64,000 nt of DNA from Microbulbifer sp. MKSA007 (lineage in GTDB: Bacteria; Pseudomonadota; Gammaproteobacteria; Pseudomonadales; Cellvibrionaceae). Made by a program: the position numbers and the translations under genes. Within the stretch, counting starts at the first letter, position 1. Each line of letters begins with the position of its first letter. The notes beneath the pieces are model-generated. The model worked only from the letters and a program-made list of their open reading frames with translations, ran no database searches and had not been told where the DNA came from. The DNA lies in the NCBI GenBank assembly GCA_032615215.1, contig CP128433.1, positions 2,625,501 to 2,689,500 on the forward strand, read 5' to 3'. Below are positions 38,013 through 47,604 of the stretch, in pieces.

Positions 38013-40157
38013 ATGCTCAGCTTAAACCTAGATAAGAAAGTACTTGCGAAACAAATTTCGCTAATATCGGCAAGTCTGCTATACGCTTCCGGAGCCTACT
38101 CTGCGGCGGAAGGAGCGGAAAAGGAGAGTTCTTCCGAAACAGAAATGGAAGTCGTTGAAGTTACTGCCCGGCTTACAAAAGAGAAAGCCAAGGATGTTCC
38201 CTTCAGCTTGAGTGTTGTTAGCGAAGAGGATTTGAAAAACCGATTGCTGCTCAATTTTGAAGATGCATTGCGCAGTGCACCTGGAGTAGATGTTTATTCT
38301 TCCAGTGGTGCGGTGGATGCAAATATCCGTATTCGCGGGGTTGGTTCACTGACTCAGGTAAATAAGGATGATGGCTCCGTTGTAGTGAACCTTGATGGCG
38401 TATCTATGCCTGCGGGAAATGTGTCCCTTGGGACCCTTGATATCGAAAGACTGGAAATATTAAAGGGTCCTCAAGGGACCTTATTCGGGCGCAACAGTGA
38501 AGCTGGCGCTATTAATATTACCACTAACAAGCCAACCGAAGAGTTTGAAGCTTACGGACGTGTAGAGCTCGGAGAGGATAACCAGAGTTTATATCAAACT
38601 GTTATCAGCGGCCCATTCTCTGAATCACTCCGTGGCCGAGTAGCCATCCGACATATCAGTGAGGACCATTGGGTTGAGAATACGACTAACGGCGATCCAA
38701 TGACTGAACCCAAAGACCTGGCTTTCAGAGGTAGTCTGGAATGGGATTTGGGTGCGAAAACATCAGCCTTATTTATTGCTGAGAAGCAACAACAGGAAGG
38801 CTTTCTGAACCTTCAGTTATTACAACCTTTCGGTGATGACCCTGGCAGTGAACACACACCAGGAGCTTTTGACGATAATGAAAAAACCGTTGAGCGATTT
38901 TCCACTGAAATCAATCACCAATGGGCTAATACTCAACTGACTTCTATCACTGCATTGGTCAACACGGATTTTAGTTACCTAACCGGTTTTGACCAAGAGA
39001 CTGCCCAAGCAGTGTTCAATTTCCCAATGGAGTATCTTCGTGGCGATAGCCAGGACGAGCAGACCATCAGCCAGGATCTACGCTTGTCCTCATTGCCTGA
39101 GGCATCTACATTCTGGGTGATTGGACTCAATCTACAAGAAGGTGAAAGAAGTTTTGACTCAATTGATTTGGTGTCCTTCGCCAATCAATACCGGGATTAC
39201 GATACTGATAGCCAGGCTATTTACGGTGAGACTACATTACCTGTAACTGACTCCCTAAAATTTACAGCTGGATTACGTTACACCCAAGAGAGTAAGAAGT
39301 ACGCCGGTGAGTATTCCAGCTACGGTATGGATGGCAATCTCTACGTTTCTCAAGATCAAAGAGATTTGGACGATAGTTATACAACTGGCCGCTTGGCTCT
39401 TGGTTATTCGCTGTCCAATTCCACAAATATCTATGCAGTTGCCGCACGAGGCTATAAATCCGGTGGGTTCAATGACTTTGCTTTGCAGTCTGCCGATAGC
39501 GTTGCTTACAAGCCCGCAACTGTCGACACCTTCGAGCTAGGCATTAAAAATGAGTCAGACAGTTTGAATATCAGTGGTGCTGTATTCTTTAGCTCAGTGG
39601 AAGATGATCATTTGTTAGGCTTTGATTTTGCTTCCTATTCCTCTGCTGCAGTAAACGCAGATACGGAGACATTTGGTGCAGAGCTTGAGGCCGATTGGTT
39701 TATTACCGAGCAGTTTAGTATTGCCGGTGGCTTGAGCTTCCTGGATACGGAAATTACAAAAGATGTGTATGGTGTTTCCGGTGGTGACGTTTTGGCGGGT
39801 AATGAAGTGCCTGACGTACCCAGCTGGAGTGCTAGCCTGGCATTGAATTACTACCAGCCTCTACCAGACTTTATGGGGTTAAGCGCACCGGCTCTCAATA
39901 CCAACCTGACTGTACGTCATGTAGATGAGCGCCCGGCAGATGCACAAAACCACTTTAACCTGGATGCTTACAGCAAGGTGGACCTTCGTGTAGCACTGCA
40001 AACGGACTCTATGGAGCTTTATCTGTTTGCTGACAATCTGCTTGATGAGCAGTATCAGTTATATGGCTACACCAATGCGATATTTGCCCCTGATGCCAGA
40101 ATAGGGGCGCCGGCAAAAGGACGTCGTGCGGGAGTTGGAGTTCTATACCGTCTGTAA
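38013..40157 (+). CDS. TonB-dependent outer-membrane receptor (ferric siderophore, FyuA-like)
   Basis: 714 aa; RBS AAGGAA; signal peptide ending near YASGAYSA-AE. A TonB-box-like EVVEVTA (~45-52) precedes a plug domain with VPFSLSVVSEEDL, NFEDALRSAPGVDVYSSSG, IRIRGVGS, VVVNLDGV and LEILKGPQGTLFGRN-EAGAINITT. The C-terminal barrel has typical repeats (YKSGGFNDFAL, FELGIKNES, LDTEITKD, NLLDEQYQLYGY) and ends GVGVLYRL, in Leu rather than Phe. It is the last gene of the siderophore block, 31 bp after the permease and followed by a strong hairpin. By position it is the receptor that recovers the iron-loaded product. FyuA and FptA are the functional counterparts. Confidence 0.9.
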   Translation: MLSLNLDKKVLAKQISLISASLLYASGAYSAAEGAEKESSSETEMEVVEVTARLTKEKAKDVPFSLSVVSEEDLKNRLLLNFEDALRSAPGVDVYSSSGAVDANIRIRGVGSLTQVNKDDGSVVVNLDGVSMPAGNVSLGTLDIERLEILKGPQGTLFGRNSEAGAINITTNKPTEEFEAYGRVELGEDNQSLYQTVISGPFSESLRGRVAIRHISEDHWVENTTNGDPMTEPKDLAFRGSLEWDLGAKTSALFIAEKQQQEGFLNLQLLQPFGDDPGSEHTPGAFDDNEKTVERFSTEINHQWANTQLTSITALVNTDFSYLTGFDQETAQAVFNFPMEYLRGDSQDEQTISQDLRLSSLPEASTFWVIGLNLQEGERSFDSIDLVSFANQYRDYDTDSQAIYGETTLPVTDSLKFTAGLRYTQESKKYAGEYSSYGMDGNLYVSQDQRDLDDSYTTGRLALGYSLSNSTNIYAVAARGYKSGGFNDFALQSADSVAYKPATVDTFELGIKNESDSLNISGAVFFSSVEDDHLLGFDFASYSSAAVNADTETFGAELEADWFITEQFSIAGGLSFLDTEITKDVYGVSGGDVLAGNEVPDVPSWSASLALNYYQPLPDFMGLSAPALNTNLTVRHVDERPADAQNHFNLDAYSKVDLRVALQTDSMELYLFADNLLDEQYQLYGYTNAIFAPDARIGAPAKGRRAGVGVLYRL

Positions 40158-40206
40158 TAAGATTTCGACAGTTTAGTTAACGACTGTTTTATCTATCTTG
40201 ATGGTG

Positions 40207-40238
40207 AGTGGATCAATCTCTGTAGAGATTGATCCACT
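40207..40238. terminator. Bidirectional terminator after the TonB receptor gene
   Basis: AGTGGATCAATCTC (40207-40220) and GAGATTGATCCACT (40225-40238) form a perfect 14-bp stem with a TGTA loop. It lies between the convergent receptor and VOC genes. The flanks are only moderately AT-rich, so it may work through stem strength. Confidence 0.65.
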
Positions 40239-40256
40239 AAATAGCTCAGAGGCTCC

Positions 40257-40940
40257 TTAGCTTGCTGGGTTGATTTTACTCCCATGCAAAAGAGTCGGGT
40301 CCAAATTTTCTCTCAGACCACTAACCTCTATACCCGTAACTTTGGTTGTAGGCCCGGGTTTGATATTAAATGTGGAATCTTTATCGATTAAACGTTGTAC
40401 AGTTTTCCAGTCCTGTTCACTGACTTCCATGTGCACTTTACTCAGGCCAGTAGCACCATTTTTATGGTTTGTTTCTTGAGGGTACTGAGGTGGGTTATAT
40501 GGACTTACAATAAATGGCAGTCGCTCAGAGCGAGGATAAACAAAGCGGAAGCTGGTTTTTTGTCCGTTTGGCTTGGTTCGTTGCCAGGGAATCACTCGCC
40601 CGGTTTGAACACCCTCACGCTTCATCGCTGAAAGATCATTATCAAAATCGTCACTGACTAAGGCAACATCACAAAAACCTTCTCCTTCTTGCGACCAACG
40701 TATCATCCTACGTCCTGCGCCCCGGCCGGCAAAGAGGTCAATAATCCATTTGAAGTATTGAGCATTGGATGGTGATGTTAGTAACTCAATAATCGCTCCC
40801 TCACGAAACCAAATATGTGCGTGCTGAGCACTTTTTTCTTTCGTTGCATAATCTACGGTAAAACCCAGCTGGCGAAAATCCTGTACGGCTTGATGAATAT
40901 CCTCCACCCAGAGTAAAACGTGGCTACAGCGTGTTCTCAT
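40257..40940 (-). CDS. VOC (glyoxalase-like) family protein
   Basis: 227 aa. The N-terminal half CSHVLLWVEDIHQAVQDFRQLGFTV is a classic vicinal-oxygen-chelate beta-alpha-beta start, with a metal-type His in HAHIWFREGAIIELL. The second half has the paired module (LSKVHMEVSEQDWKTVQRLI). It resembles the two-module 'glyoxalase-like domain' proteins of uncharacterised function, which include dioxygenases, isomerases and drug-binding proteins. Substrate and reaction cannot be read. It is convergent with the siderophore receptor and separated from it by a terminator, so it is not part of that operon. It may provide resistance or ring modification, but nothing in the sequence shows this. Confidence 0.7.
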   Translation of the reverse strand: MRTRCSHVLLWVEDIHQAVQDFRQLGFTVDYATKEKSAQHAHIWFREGAIIELLTSPSNAQYFKWIIDLFAGRGAGRRMIRWSQEGEGFCDVALVSDDFDNDLSAMKREGVQTGRVIPWQRTKPNGQKTSFRFVYPRSERLPFIVSPYNPPQYPQETNHKNGATGLSKVHMEVSEQDWKTVQRLIDKDSTFNIKPGPTTKVTGIEVSGLRENLDPTLLHGSKINPAS

Positions 40941-41231
40941 AAGAGTGCCTTTTGTCTAAAAATAGTGTTGCTTGTTTGGTTTTTATTTTTTAGGCGGCAG
41001 TTGTTAGTTAATCATTTCTTGTGGTTGATTTAACCATACCAGAAATTACGATAAGGGTGATTTAACTTTTTCCGAAATTTCAATAATTATGAAAGTAATA
41101 TAATCTACTTGGTGATTCTTTCATGAATTGTATGGCCTCTAAACAGAGTAGGGATCAACGCTCCGTACTGCGAATTGGGTATCTATTTCTAAAAAGCACA
41201 AAAGACTGATGTGACTTGGATCGCGCAGAAA

Positions 41232-41843
41232 TTACTCTGAAACCTCAGGTTTCATCCCCACGCAATATTTGGCGGGAACCTCATCTAAGCTAAATGCCTT
41301 CATCAGTTTTCTGCTTGCTCCCACATAGGACTCTGCCGTTGCACCTGACCAGTAACCCGTATCACAACTCAGGGAAACACAATCGCCTCCAAAAGTTACA
41401 AAAGACTTATCCCGTACAATCTTGCATGTGCATATGGCTTTAAGTGGATTCATCGGGTCGACAATGCAGGGTTGATCCAGGCAATCAGTCCACGGTTTAC
41501 CTTCGGGGCAGGAAAGTACAGGCTTGGTGGGAGCCTGCGCGAAAGAAAATGTCGATAAGGCTTTTTTGACGTCGTTTGAGTCAGTCACAGGAGTTCGGTT
41601 TTTACATTCAGAAAACCCGAAGTTCAACCCCTTATTAACGTCACATCTGCAAACTGCATTTGAATCTGGATTACTGGGATCTGGAATGCATGGGGCAGAT
41701 GTGCATAGAACATACTCATTATTACAAATGATGCCCTCACTATTCTTGATTGAGTTATGACTATTCTCTTCTGCTGCCGTTTTAGCTCCCATAAAAGCAA
41801 GGGAAATCAAAATTATTGTGAATAGAAGTGACAGTTTCATCAT
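41232..41843 (-). CDS. Secreted cysteine-rich protein with two tandem modules
   Basis: 203 aa with a signal peptide (MMKLSLLFTIILISLAFMGAKTA). The mature part holds two similar cysteine modules: one from CNNEYVLCTSAPCIPD to CRCDVN...FSEC and one from CPEGKPWTDCLDQPCIVD to CTCKIV...GGDC. Both have spacing C-x6/7-C-x4-C, a 'PCI-DP-NP' segment, C-x-C, and a final C after a phenylalanine/glycine-rich stretch. A C-terminal tail has two more cysteines. The even spacing suggests disulfide knots folded in the periplasm or outside the cell. I do not recognise the family, and no catalytic motif is visible. It is monocistronic, with AT-rich upstream sequence. Confidence 0.6.
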   Translation of the reverse strand: MMKLSLLFTIILISLAFMGAKTAAEENSHNSIKNSEGIICNNEYVLCTSAPCIPDPSNPDSNAVCRCDVNKGLNFGFSECKNRTPVTDSNDVKKALSTFSFAQAPTKPVLSCPEGKPWTDCLDQPCIVDPMNPLKAICTCKIVRDKSFVTFGGDCVSLSCDTGYWSGATAESYVGASRKLMKAFSLDEVPAKYCVGMKPEVSE

Positions 41844-42161
41844 GAGCAGCTCTTTTATACGTTAATCGCCAAAATAGAATGTAAGCTGATATTTCTCAGA
41901 TGAAGACGATTGAAGTGTCGTTTTTTCGATTGGACTTGACTTCATCCCGCTCGATATCTCATGGACTATAAGCCCGTTTACGGTGCCTCTGTTCTATTCG
42001 ACAAGGGATCTTTGGAGTTAAAAGATACACTGGGGCCGCCGTGGGAGTATGGTTGGGAGGCTGAAGGTTTTAGCGGTAAAATTTGGGATCGAACCCTGGC
42101 TCCATCCTTGGGGCCACAAAAGAAGTGGGTAGCGGCTAGGTCAATGACATATAGATAAAAC
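41844..42161. other. Intergenic region, no supported gene
   Basis: 318 bp between the Cys-rich protein gene start and the hipA stop. A rightward frame (41961-42158) encodes a 65-residue, Trp/Gly-rich peptide, but I see no good RBS, family resemblance or partner. No repeat or hairpin stands out. Confidence 0.4.
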
Positions 42162-43460
42162 TCAAGTTAGCTTGCGGTGGTTTTGGCCAATTTCAATAAT
42201 CCAGCTTTCAGAGACACCGGAGGCTTCAGCGAACTGCTCCCAATTTGCTACCGCACTTGCGACCTGATCAATTATCTCCATTGGACGCTTAATGCTGATG
42301 GATTCCCCTAATGTTATTAAGTCATCTAAATTGAAGTGATCACGCTTTCCGTTAATACTCATCTGGTGTTGACTTGTCCAAGCTCCGCCAGGATTGTGGG
42401 CATAAGTCAGGTCAAAGGCTGGTGAAAGAGACCATTCTCCGGCTGGGTCCATAAGAAATGCAATATTCTTTGTATGATCATCTTGATTCCTGGCCAATAC
42501 GTTGAAGACCATACGGCGATATTGCTGAACGGCTTCATTTTTAGACAGATATAGTTCACGTATTATGCTGAATACTTGCTCATAGGAGTGTGCGCCTGCC
42601 ATGTTGAAATCTAAGTGCGCAATACCACATAGAGACTGCATATGAAGCTTTTGCCCGTTTACCCGATCAAAGCGCCGCGTCATAAAATGCGCTCGGCCAT
42701 TTTCCTCCAGTAGCCCGCACTTCGCCATATTGATACCCGCTTCGCGAGCCATATGATAATAGGCGTATTCAACCCGCCCATAGCCATCGCTTGCCCTGAG
42801 TTCAAGATCTCCCGCGCCGTCAAATTTTAAAAGCCAGTAGTCATAGCCTTTAGGGGCGGGGACCTGACCAGAGCGAATATCCCCCTTATCATTCATGGCA
42901 ATAACTGCTTTTGCTCGAGCGCCTCCGGCACTGGTGCCAACGCGCAAAATGTCCAGCAAGGAGCCTGATTTTTCAGTATCACTATGTCCAAATTGCGTAT
43001 TGAGATCCGTCTGCCTATTGGTAATTGCGGCAGCTAGATTGACTAATTCTTCAACGTTCAGGTCGACAGAGTCTTTGAAGGTGCCGTCCACCGCTGGTTG
43101 AAATTCAAGCGCGCCCATGCCACGAGTACCGGTGTAACAGAGTCGCTCAATAGGGTTGAAGCTGTCTGGAGTTCGCCCTTGGCGTGCGAGCCAGGCATCA
43201 ATCACCGCATTGCCGAATTTGTCAGGCAGGCAATCGGCGAGGAGTCCCGGTAATCCTTTAAATGTTTCCCGACCGAGGCCGCGAAATGTATATGGCTCTT
43301 GTGAAGTTTCAATTGGCATGGTTATCGGAGCAATATCCAGCCCCCGACGCAAGAACTCCGGTGCATACTCGAATGAACCATAACCACTGTCACCCCAGTG
43401 GACAGCGCCTACCAACTCGCCCCACAAGTGAACTGTTGCGGCATTTGTCTGGCTTACCAT
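42162..43460 (-). CDS. hipA: HipA-family serine/threonine kinase toxin
   Basis: 432 aa, the usual length. An N-terminal coupler region (VHLWGELVGAVHWGDSG, then FEYAPEFLRRG) leads into GLPGLLADCLPDKFG, the Gly-rich loop VGTSAGGARAKAVI, the nucleotide-binding WLLKFDG, a catalytic loop FNVLARNQDDHTKNIAFL (Asp/His/Asn) and the metal motif SPAFDLTYA. HipA kinases phosphorylate a translation target (GltX in E. coli) and cause growth arrest or persistence. It overlaps hipB by 7 nt and is transcribed after it, the normal antitoxin-toxin order. All kinase motifs look intact, so an active toxin is likely. Confidence 0.9.
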   Translation of the reverse strand: MVSQTNAATVHLWGELVGAVHWGDSGYGSFEYAPEFLRRGLDIAPITMPIETSQEPYTFRGLGRETFKGLPGLLADCLPDKFGNAVIDAWLARQGRTPDSFNPIERLCYTGTRGMGALEFQPAVDGTFKDSVDLNVEELVNLAAAITNRQTDLNTQFGHSDTEKSGSLLDILRVGTSAGGARAKAVIAMNDKGDIRSGQVPAPKGYDYWLLKFDGAGDLELRASDGYGRVEYAYYHMAREAGINMAKCGLLEENGRAHFMTRRFDRVNGQKLHMQSLCGIAHLDFNMAGAHSYEQVFSIIRELYLSKNEAVQQYRRMVFNVLARNQDDHTKNIAFLMDPAGEWSLSPAFDLTYAHNPGGAWTSQHQMSINGKRDHFNLDDLITLGESISIKRPMEIIDQVASAVANWEQFAEASGVSESWIIEIGQNHRKLT

Positions 43461-43810
43461 TCTGGCTTGCTCCTTTTCTTATTGTTGTTCACGGGCAGAG
43501 TATCGCGCTGATTCTGTGAGCTACGGCTGGCTCTCTGCCGTTGCTTGCCTTGAGTAGCAATTTGCATCGGACTTACTGCCGGTTCAGGTAAAAAGTTATC
43601 CAATGAATCAAGTTGGCGAAGTACCCTTAGTGCAGCAACAAGGCTATCAAGCCTGCCACGACCAGCCTCCAGCCCTTTAATGGTGGAGGTGGATAGGCCT
43701 GCACGCTCAGCCATGTCATCCTGAGTAAGGTTCATTCGTAAGCGGTACTTTTTGAGGCGATTGCCCAGCTTCCCAAGTATTTGCTTATCTGATTGACCGT
43801 AAAAGCCCAT
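43454..43810 (-). CDS. hipB: HipB-like XRE antitoxin
   Basis: 118 aa. Residues ~10-65 form a Cro/C1-type helix-turn-helix: LGNRLKKYRLRMNLTQDDMAERAGLSTSTIKGLEAGRG. A charged, Gln/Arg/Lys-rich tail (QGKQRQRASRSSQNQRD) is probably disordered and may contact the toxin. It sits directly upstream of hipA, with which it overlaps, and should neutralise HipA and repress the pair through a palindromic operator. A candidate operator lies 52 bp upstream. Confidence 0.88.
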   Translation of the reverse strand: MGFYGQSDKQILGKLGNRLKKYRLRMNLTQDDMAERAGLSTSTIKGLEAGRGRLDSLVAALRVLRQLDSLDNFLPEPAVSPMQIATQGKQRQRASRSSQNQRDTLPVNNNKKRSKPEW

Positions 43811-43861
43811 AATAGTTGCCTTTCCACCCTTTAATTGGGCTTTGTTAAGTTAATGGGTGCT

Positions 43862-43893
43862 TTTTGATCTATTATAGCCTGCATAGGTCAAAA
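43862..43893 (-). promoter_or_regulatory. Candidate HipB operator
   Basis: TTTTGATCTAT (43862-43872) and ATAGGTCAAAA (43883-43893) form an inverted repeat matching at 10 of 11 positions around a 10-bp centre. It lies 52 bp upstream of hipB. Autorepressed toxin-antitoxin operons usually have such operators; the assignment is by position. Confidence 0.45.
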
Positions 43894-44640
43894 GTGTTAA
43901 TAGGTGGGAATATAGCCATTAAGGCTAATTTTAATCGTTTACAGGTGCTTTTTCGGCTGTTATATGTATTAATTCTAATTTCTATAGAGGCTCGCCTTTA
44001 CCGGAAACCCAACTTCTGCTGGAGATAAGAGAAACACCTGTTCTACATAAGATTTGATGCCATAGGCGGGCGACTACTTTCCTCGGGGGTGATTAGGCTC
44101 CACTGCTGCTATTAGATTTCTTGCCGTTGCCAAATGGGAACAACTAAGAGGTTTCTATGGAGATTTACATTAGCTACTGCCATGAACAGTGGCCGCAAAT
44201 TAACTAGAAGCAAATTGTTTCCCTATATTGTTCTATGGGTAAACCAACAGTAGCTGACCGTTACAAAATTTATCCCTGTTAACTCCTAGTTAATAGGAAA
44301 GCTTATTTATAAGCTTACTTGTAGTTTGTGGGGGAAGTTTGGTTGTGATTAACTTTTTATAAATCTGAATACCAGTTTTAGTATAGAGAGTGTCAGCTCT
44401 TCTAAATCTTATATCTTCTGCTATTTACGTTGTCTTAGGTTCTTAGTTAATGGACTATCGTACAAAAAATATCGGGATAGCTCGCATTGTGACTCCATAT
44501 TGGACTTTCGAGTGAAAAACGCCTTTACTAAGCTCCTCGTACAAGCAGGTATTGAGTTAATTGGGTTTGCAGTCTAGTTTCACTGGTGCGCATCCATTTC
44601 GTATTTGAAAGCCACTCTAAGTATTGTAGAAAAGTAGATA
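43894..44640. other. Long intergenic region, no gene seen
   Basis: About 750 bp of AT-rich sequence between divergent hipB and the DUF3857 protein gene. All frames are short. One rightward frame near 44158 (MEIYISYCHE) is stopped after 16 codons. I see no tRNA, repeat array or mobile-element end. It must contain the promoters of both flanking genes. Confidence 0.4.
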
Positions 44641-47604
44641 ATGAAGAAAAAAATTGATGCGGCTATATCAATAGTATTAGTGATTTGTTCATTGTTGGCC
44701 GTAGGCAAGGTTTGGGCAAGGGAAGAAGTTGCTACGTCTCCCATACCAGATTGGGTTACAAAGGTAGTAGTTCCTGAAGTAAATGAGCGGCCTGTGGATA
44801 AGATCCAGGATGGGGTTCACTATCTTCTGCTGGACTCCCAGATCAAAGCAGGGGATGAGCCAGGATTTGAATACTTCTTTCGAATGGCTGAATACATTAT
44901 TAACCCTGAAGGGGTTGATGAAAGCTCACAGATAAGTATTGATTATGACCCAGAGTATCAAAAGGTTACATTACATACTCTTAATGTGATCCGCGATGGA
45001 CAGGTTTTAAATAAACTCAATACTGCGCGAATAGATCATATTCGGCGCGAAGAGGAGATGGATGAGTCAGTCTACCATGGTCAATTAACACTCAATATTT
45101 TGTTAGACGATATCAGGGTGGGTGATGTTGTAGAGTATAGCTACACGCGTTCGGGGGTGAATCCTGTTTATCAGGGGATATTTGCATATAGCTCCAGTCT
45201 GAATTGGTCTGTCCCACTTGAGAGACTCTATTTGCGTATATTGTGGGAGAAGCAAACACCTCTCTATAGTTCAATTTTAAATAGCGATTTGGAACTCAAA
45301 CAAAAAGATCTGGGTGGTGCCAGAGAGTATGTCATCGAGGACAATAAACTTGATCCAGTTAAATCTGACGATGGGACTCCTTCCTGGTTTAGTCCTTGGG
45401 GCGCTATTTACTTTAGTGAACAGGCAACCTGGGAAGCTGTTGGTGTCTGGGGGTTAGGGTTATATCAAGGAGTTTTTAATGTTGATGCGGAGATAGCTAA
45501 ATTAGTCGCTGACATCAAGTTAAATCACAAAGATAAGAGTTCCCAAATCTCTGCCGCACTTCGGTTTGTCCAGGAGGAGATACGTTACTTAGGAATAGAG
45601 TTGGGGGAAAACTCACACAAGCCCAGACCAGCCAGCACGACTTTGCGGTATAGATATGGAGATTGTAAAGATAAAACTGTACTGTTTTTAACTCTATTGA
45701 AAGAACTTGGAGTTGATGGCTACCCGGCTCTAGTGAATACCGAAACAAGACTTAAAGATAGAATCCCCAGCGTACGGTCATTTGACCATGTTATCAGCTA
45801 TTTTGAATTTGAAGACAAAGAGTATTGGGTAGATCCAACGCGTAGCTATCAGCATGGTGACTTGAGTAGTATTTTTCAGCCAGATTATGGAAAAGCACTA
45901 ATACTCAGGCCGGGCACTGATGACTTGGTAAATATGGAGCCAGATGTCGCAAAGTATGGAGTATTTGTAAAAGATGAGTTCACAGTACTGGATGACGGCC
46001 CTGCAACCTTTACAACCACTACTGTAAATTATGGTAAGGACGCCGAAAGGCAGAGACAGCGTTTAGCTAGCAATGGGCGAGATCAAATCCAGACAGAATA
46101 TTTGGAGTTCTTTGAGGATTATTATCCCGGGATTGAAGTCGCTGCTCTAATTGAGCTAGAAGATAACCCAGAGCGAAATATATTCACCTCTCATGAGCAA
46201 TATAAGCTGGAAAATTTTTGGGAAGATAAACCAGATAGAAAGCGCCACGAGGTTGATTTTTATGCAAACATTGTTAGCCCATGGGTATCTGAGCCGGATG
46301 ATCAGGATAGGCACCATCCGTTGGCTTTATCGTATCCAGAGCATATAGAACAGGTTATTGAAGTTCACTTCAATGGAGATGATTGGTTTTTTGATAGTGA
46401 GTATTTTGAAGAAGACAACAGCTTTTTCTATTTCAAAAATGAAGTTTCCTTTCAGGAAGACAGTAAGACGCTTTCTCTGAAATATATATACCGCAGTAAG
46501 GCTGATCATGTTAAGCCGAGTGAATATCAAGCCTACGTAGAGGCTATTAACAAACTCAAGAATCAACTGAGTTACGGTATCTATCAGTCTTATGAAAATA
46601 CCTCAGGAGATACTGAGAGTGGTTTCTTGTCACAGTTATCGCTCGCCACGTATATCTATATCTATGCCGCCATGTATGTCTTCCTGGTCTTTATGTGGCG
46701 CTTTGATAGATGGAAGAATCCTGTAAAGGAAGATACGATTTTTTACCCTGTCTCCCTGGGTAAGCTGACGGCGATGTGGGTTTTTACATTCGGAATTTTT
46801 GGTGTTTATTGGTTTTATAGAAACTTCAAATATATCCGGGAGCAGGAACGTAGTGCGATCATGCCGCTCGCTAGAGGTATTTTTAACAAGTTCTGGTACT
46901 TCCCCCTTTGGAATAAACTCCGTGAAGATAGTGAAAATCGATATGGTAAATCATATTTGCCAAACAAAGGATTTGCAGTTGTATTGGCCATTACCTTTTT
47001 GATCTCACCAGTCTTGGGTAGATATACGGGCTACCCCCTGGTGTTCCAGCTTCTAACCGTGCTAACAGTATTGCCATTGGCAAACTATTTACTGTTTGTG
47101 AATGGTGATAAGTCACCAGCGGTAATTGAGGGTTCCAAATGGCGTGCTAGGCATGCTTTGTTAGTGGTGTTGAGCTTGCCGGTGTGTGGGCTGGTGGTCG
47201 GTGGAGAGTTTGGTATTTTAGCTAGCGACAAGGTTGTTGAAGGCAGTGAGATATCAGATAGGGACCTCAAGTTTATGCAGAGAAAGGGGATCCTAAAGGC
47301 TACTGATGAGATAGCATATTTCTATAGTGACGCGCTTCTATTCGTGAGTGAAGATGGCAATGGTTTTACACAGCGCCATGTATTTTCCTATTGGAAAGAT
47401 GGGGATATTTTGGAAAAGGAAATGGCATCTTACGAAGATATTGAGGACCTACAAGTAGACTGGTCCAGTTCATTAGGCGATACCACCACAGTAACTGTTG
47501 TCAGAAAAGATGGTAGTGATTTTATACTTTATGTTTCCAATCTTGGGGGGAAGGATAAGGTGTTTATATCCTCTCTGAAAGAGCGGTTGAAAGCTGTTCT
47601 ATAG
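44641..47604 (+). CDS. DUF3857/transglutaminase-domain membrane protein
   Basis: 987 aa. After a signal or anchor segment (SIVLVICSLLAVGKVWA) come a DUF3857 beta domain (~60-250) and a transglutaminase-like core (~290-410) with an apparent Cys-His-Asp triad: YGDCKDKT (Cys342), FDHVISYF (His ~382) and YWVDPT (Asp ~398). A further beta-rich segment leads to a C-terminal membrane part of five or so spans (YIYIYAAMYVFLVFMW, LTAMWVFTFGIFGVYWFY and others), then a ~90-aa soluble tail. DUF3857-transglutaminase proteins are common cell-envelope proteins in Gammaproteobacteria and Bacteroidetes, with protease- or amide-processing roles suggested but rarely shown. The membrane region plus a soluble C-terminal domain makes this longer than the basic type. 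It appears to be transcribed alone. Confidence 0.72.
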   Translation: MKKKIDAAISIVLVICSLLAVGKVWAREEVATSPIPDWVTKVVVPEVNERPVDKIQDGVHYLLLDSQIKAGDEPGFEYFFRMAEYIINPEGVDESSQISIDYDPEYQKVTLHTLNVIRDGQVLNKLNTARIDHIRREEEMDESVYHGQLTLNILLDDIRVGDVVEYSYTRSGVNPVYQGIFAYSSSLNWSVPLERLYLRILWEKQTPLYSSILNSDLELKQKDLGGAREYVIEDNKLDPVKSDDGTPSWFSPWGAIYFSEQATWEAVGVWGLGLYQGVFNVDAEIAKLVADIKLNHKDKSSQISAALRFVQEEIRYLGIELGENSHKPRPASTTLRYRYGDCKDKTVLFLTLLKELGVDGYPALVNTETRLKDRIPSVRSFDHVISYFEFEDKEYWVDPTRSYQHGDLSSIFQPDYGKALILRPGTDDLVNMEPDVAKYGVFVKDEFTVLDDGPATFTTTTVNYGKDAERQRQRLASNGRDQIQTEYLEFFEDYYPGIEVAALIELEDNPERNIFTSHEQYKLENFWEDKPDRKRHEVDFYANIVSPWVSEPDDQDRHHPLALSYPEHIEQVIEVHFNGDDWFFDSEYFEEDNSFFYFKNEVSFQEDSKTLSLKYIYRSKADHVKPSEYQAYVEAINKLKNQLSYGIYQSYENTSGDTESGFLSQLSLATYIYIYAAMYVFLVFMWRFDRWKNPVKEDTIFYPVSLGKLTAMWVFTFGIFGVYWFYRNFKYIREQERSAIMPLARGIFNKFWYFPLWNKLREDSENRYGKSYLPNKGFAVVLAITFLISPVLGRYTGYPLVFQLLTVLTVLPLANYLLFVNGDKSPAVIEGSKWRARHALLVVLSLPVCGLVVGGEFGILASDKVVEGSEISDRDLKFMQRKGILKATDEIAYFYSDALLFVSEDGNGFTQRHVFSYWKDGDILEKEMASYEDIEDLQVDWSSSLGDTTTVTVVRKDGSDFILYVSNLGGKDKVFISSLKERLKAVL

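Noticed and set aside
41961..42158. Rightward 65-aa frame next to hipA
   Set aside because: No convincing RBS, partner or family; described as intergenic instead.
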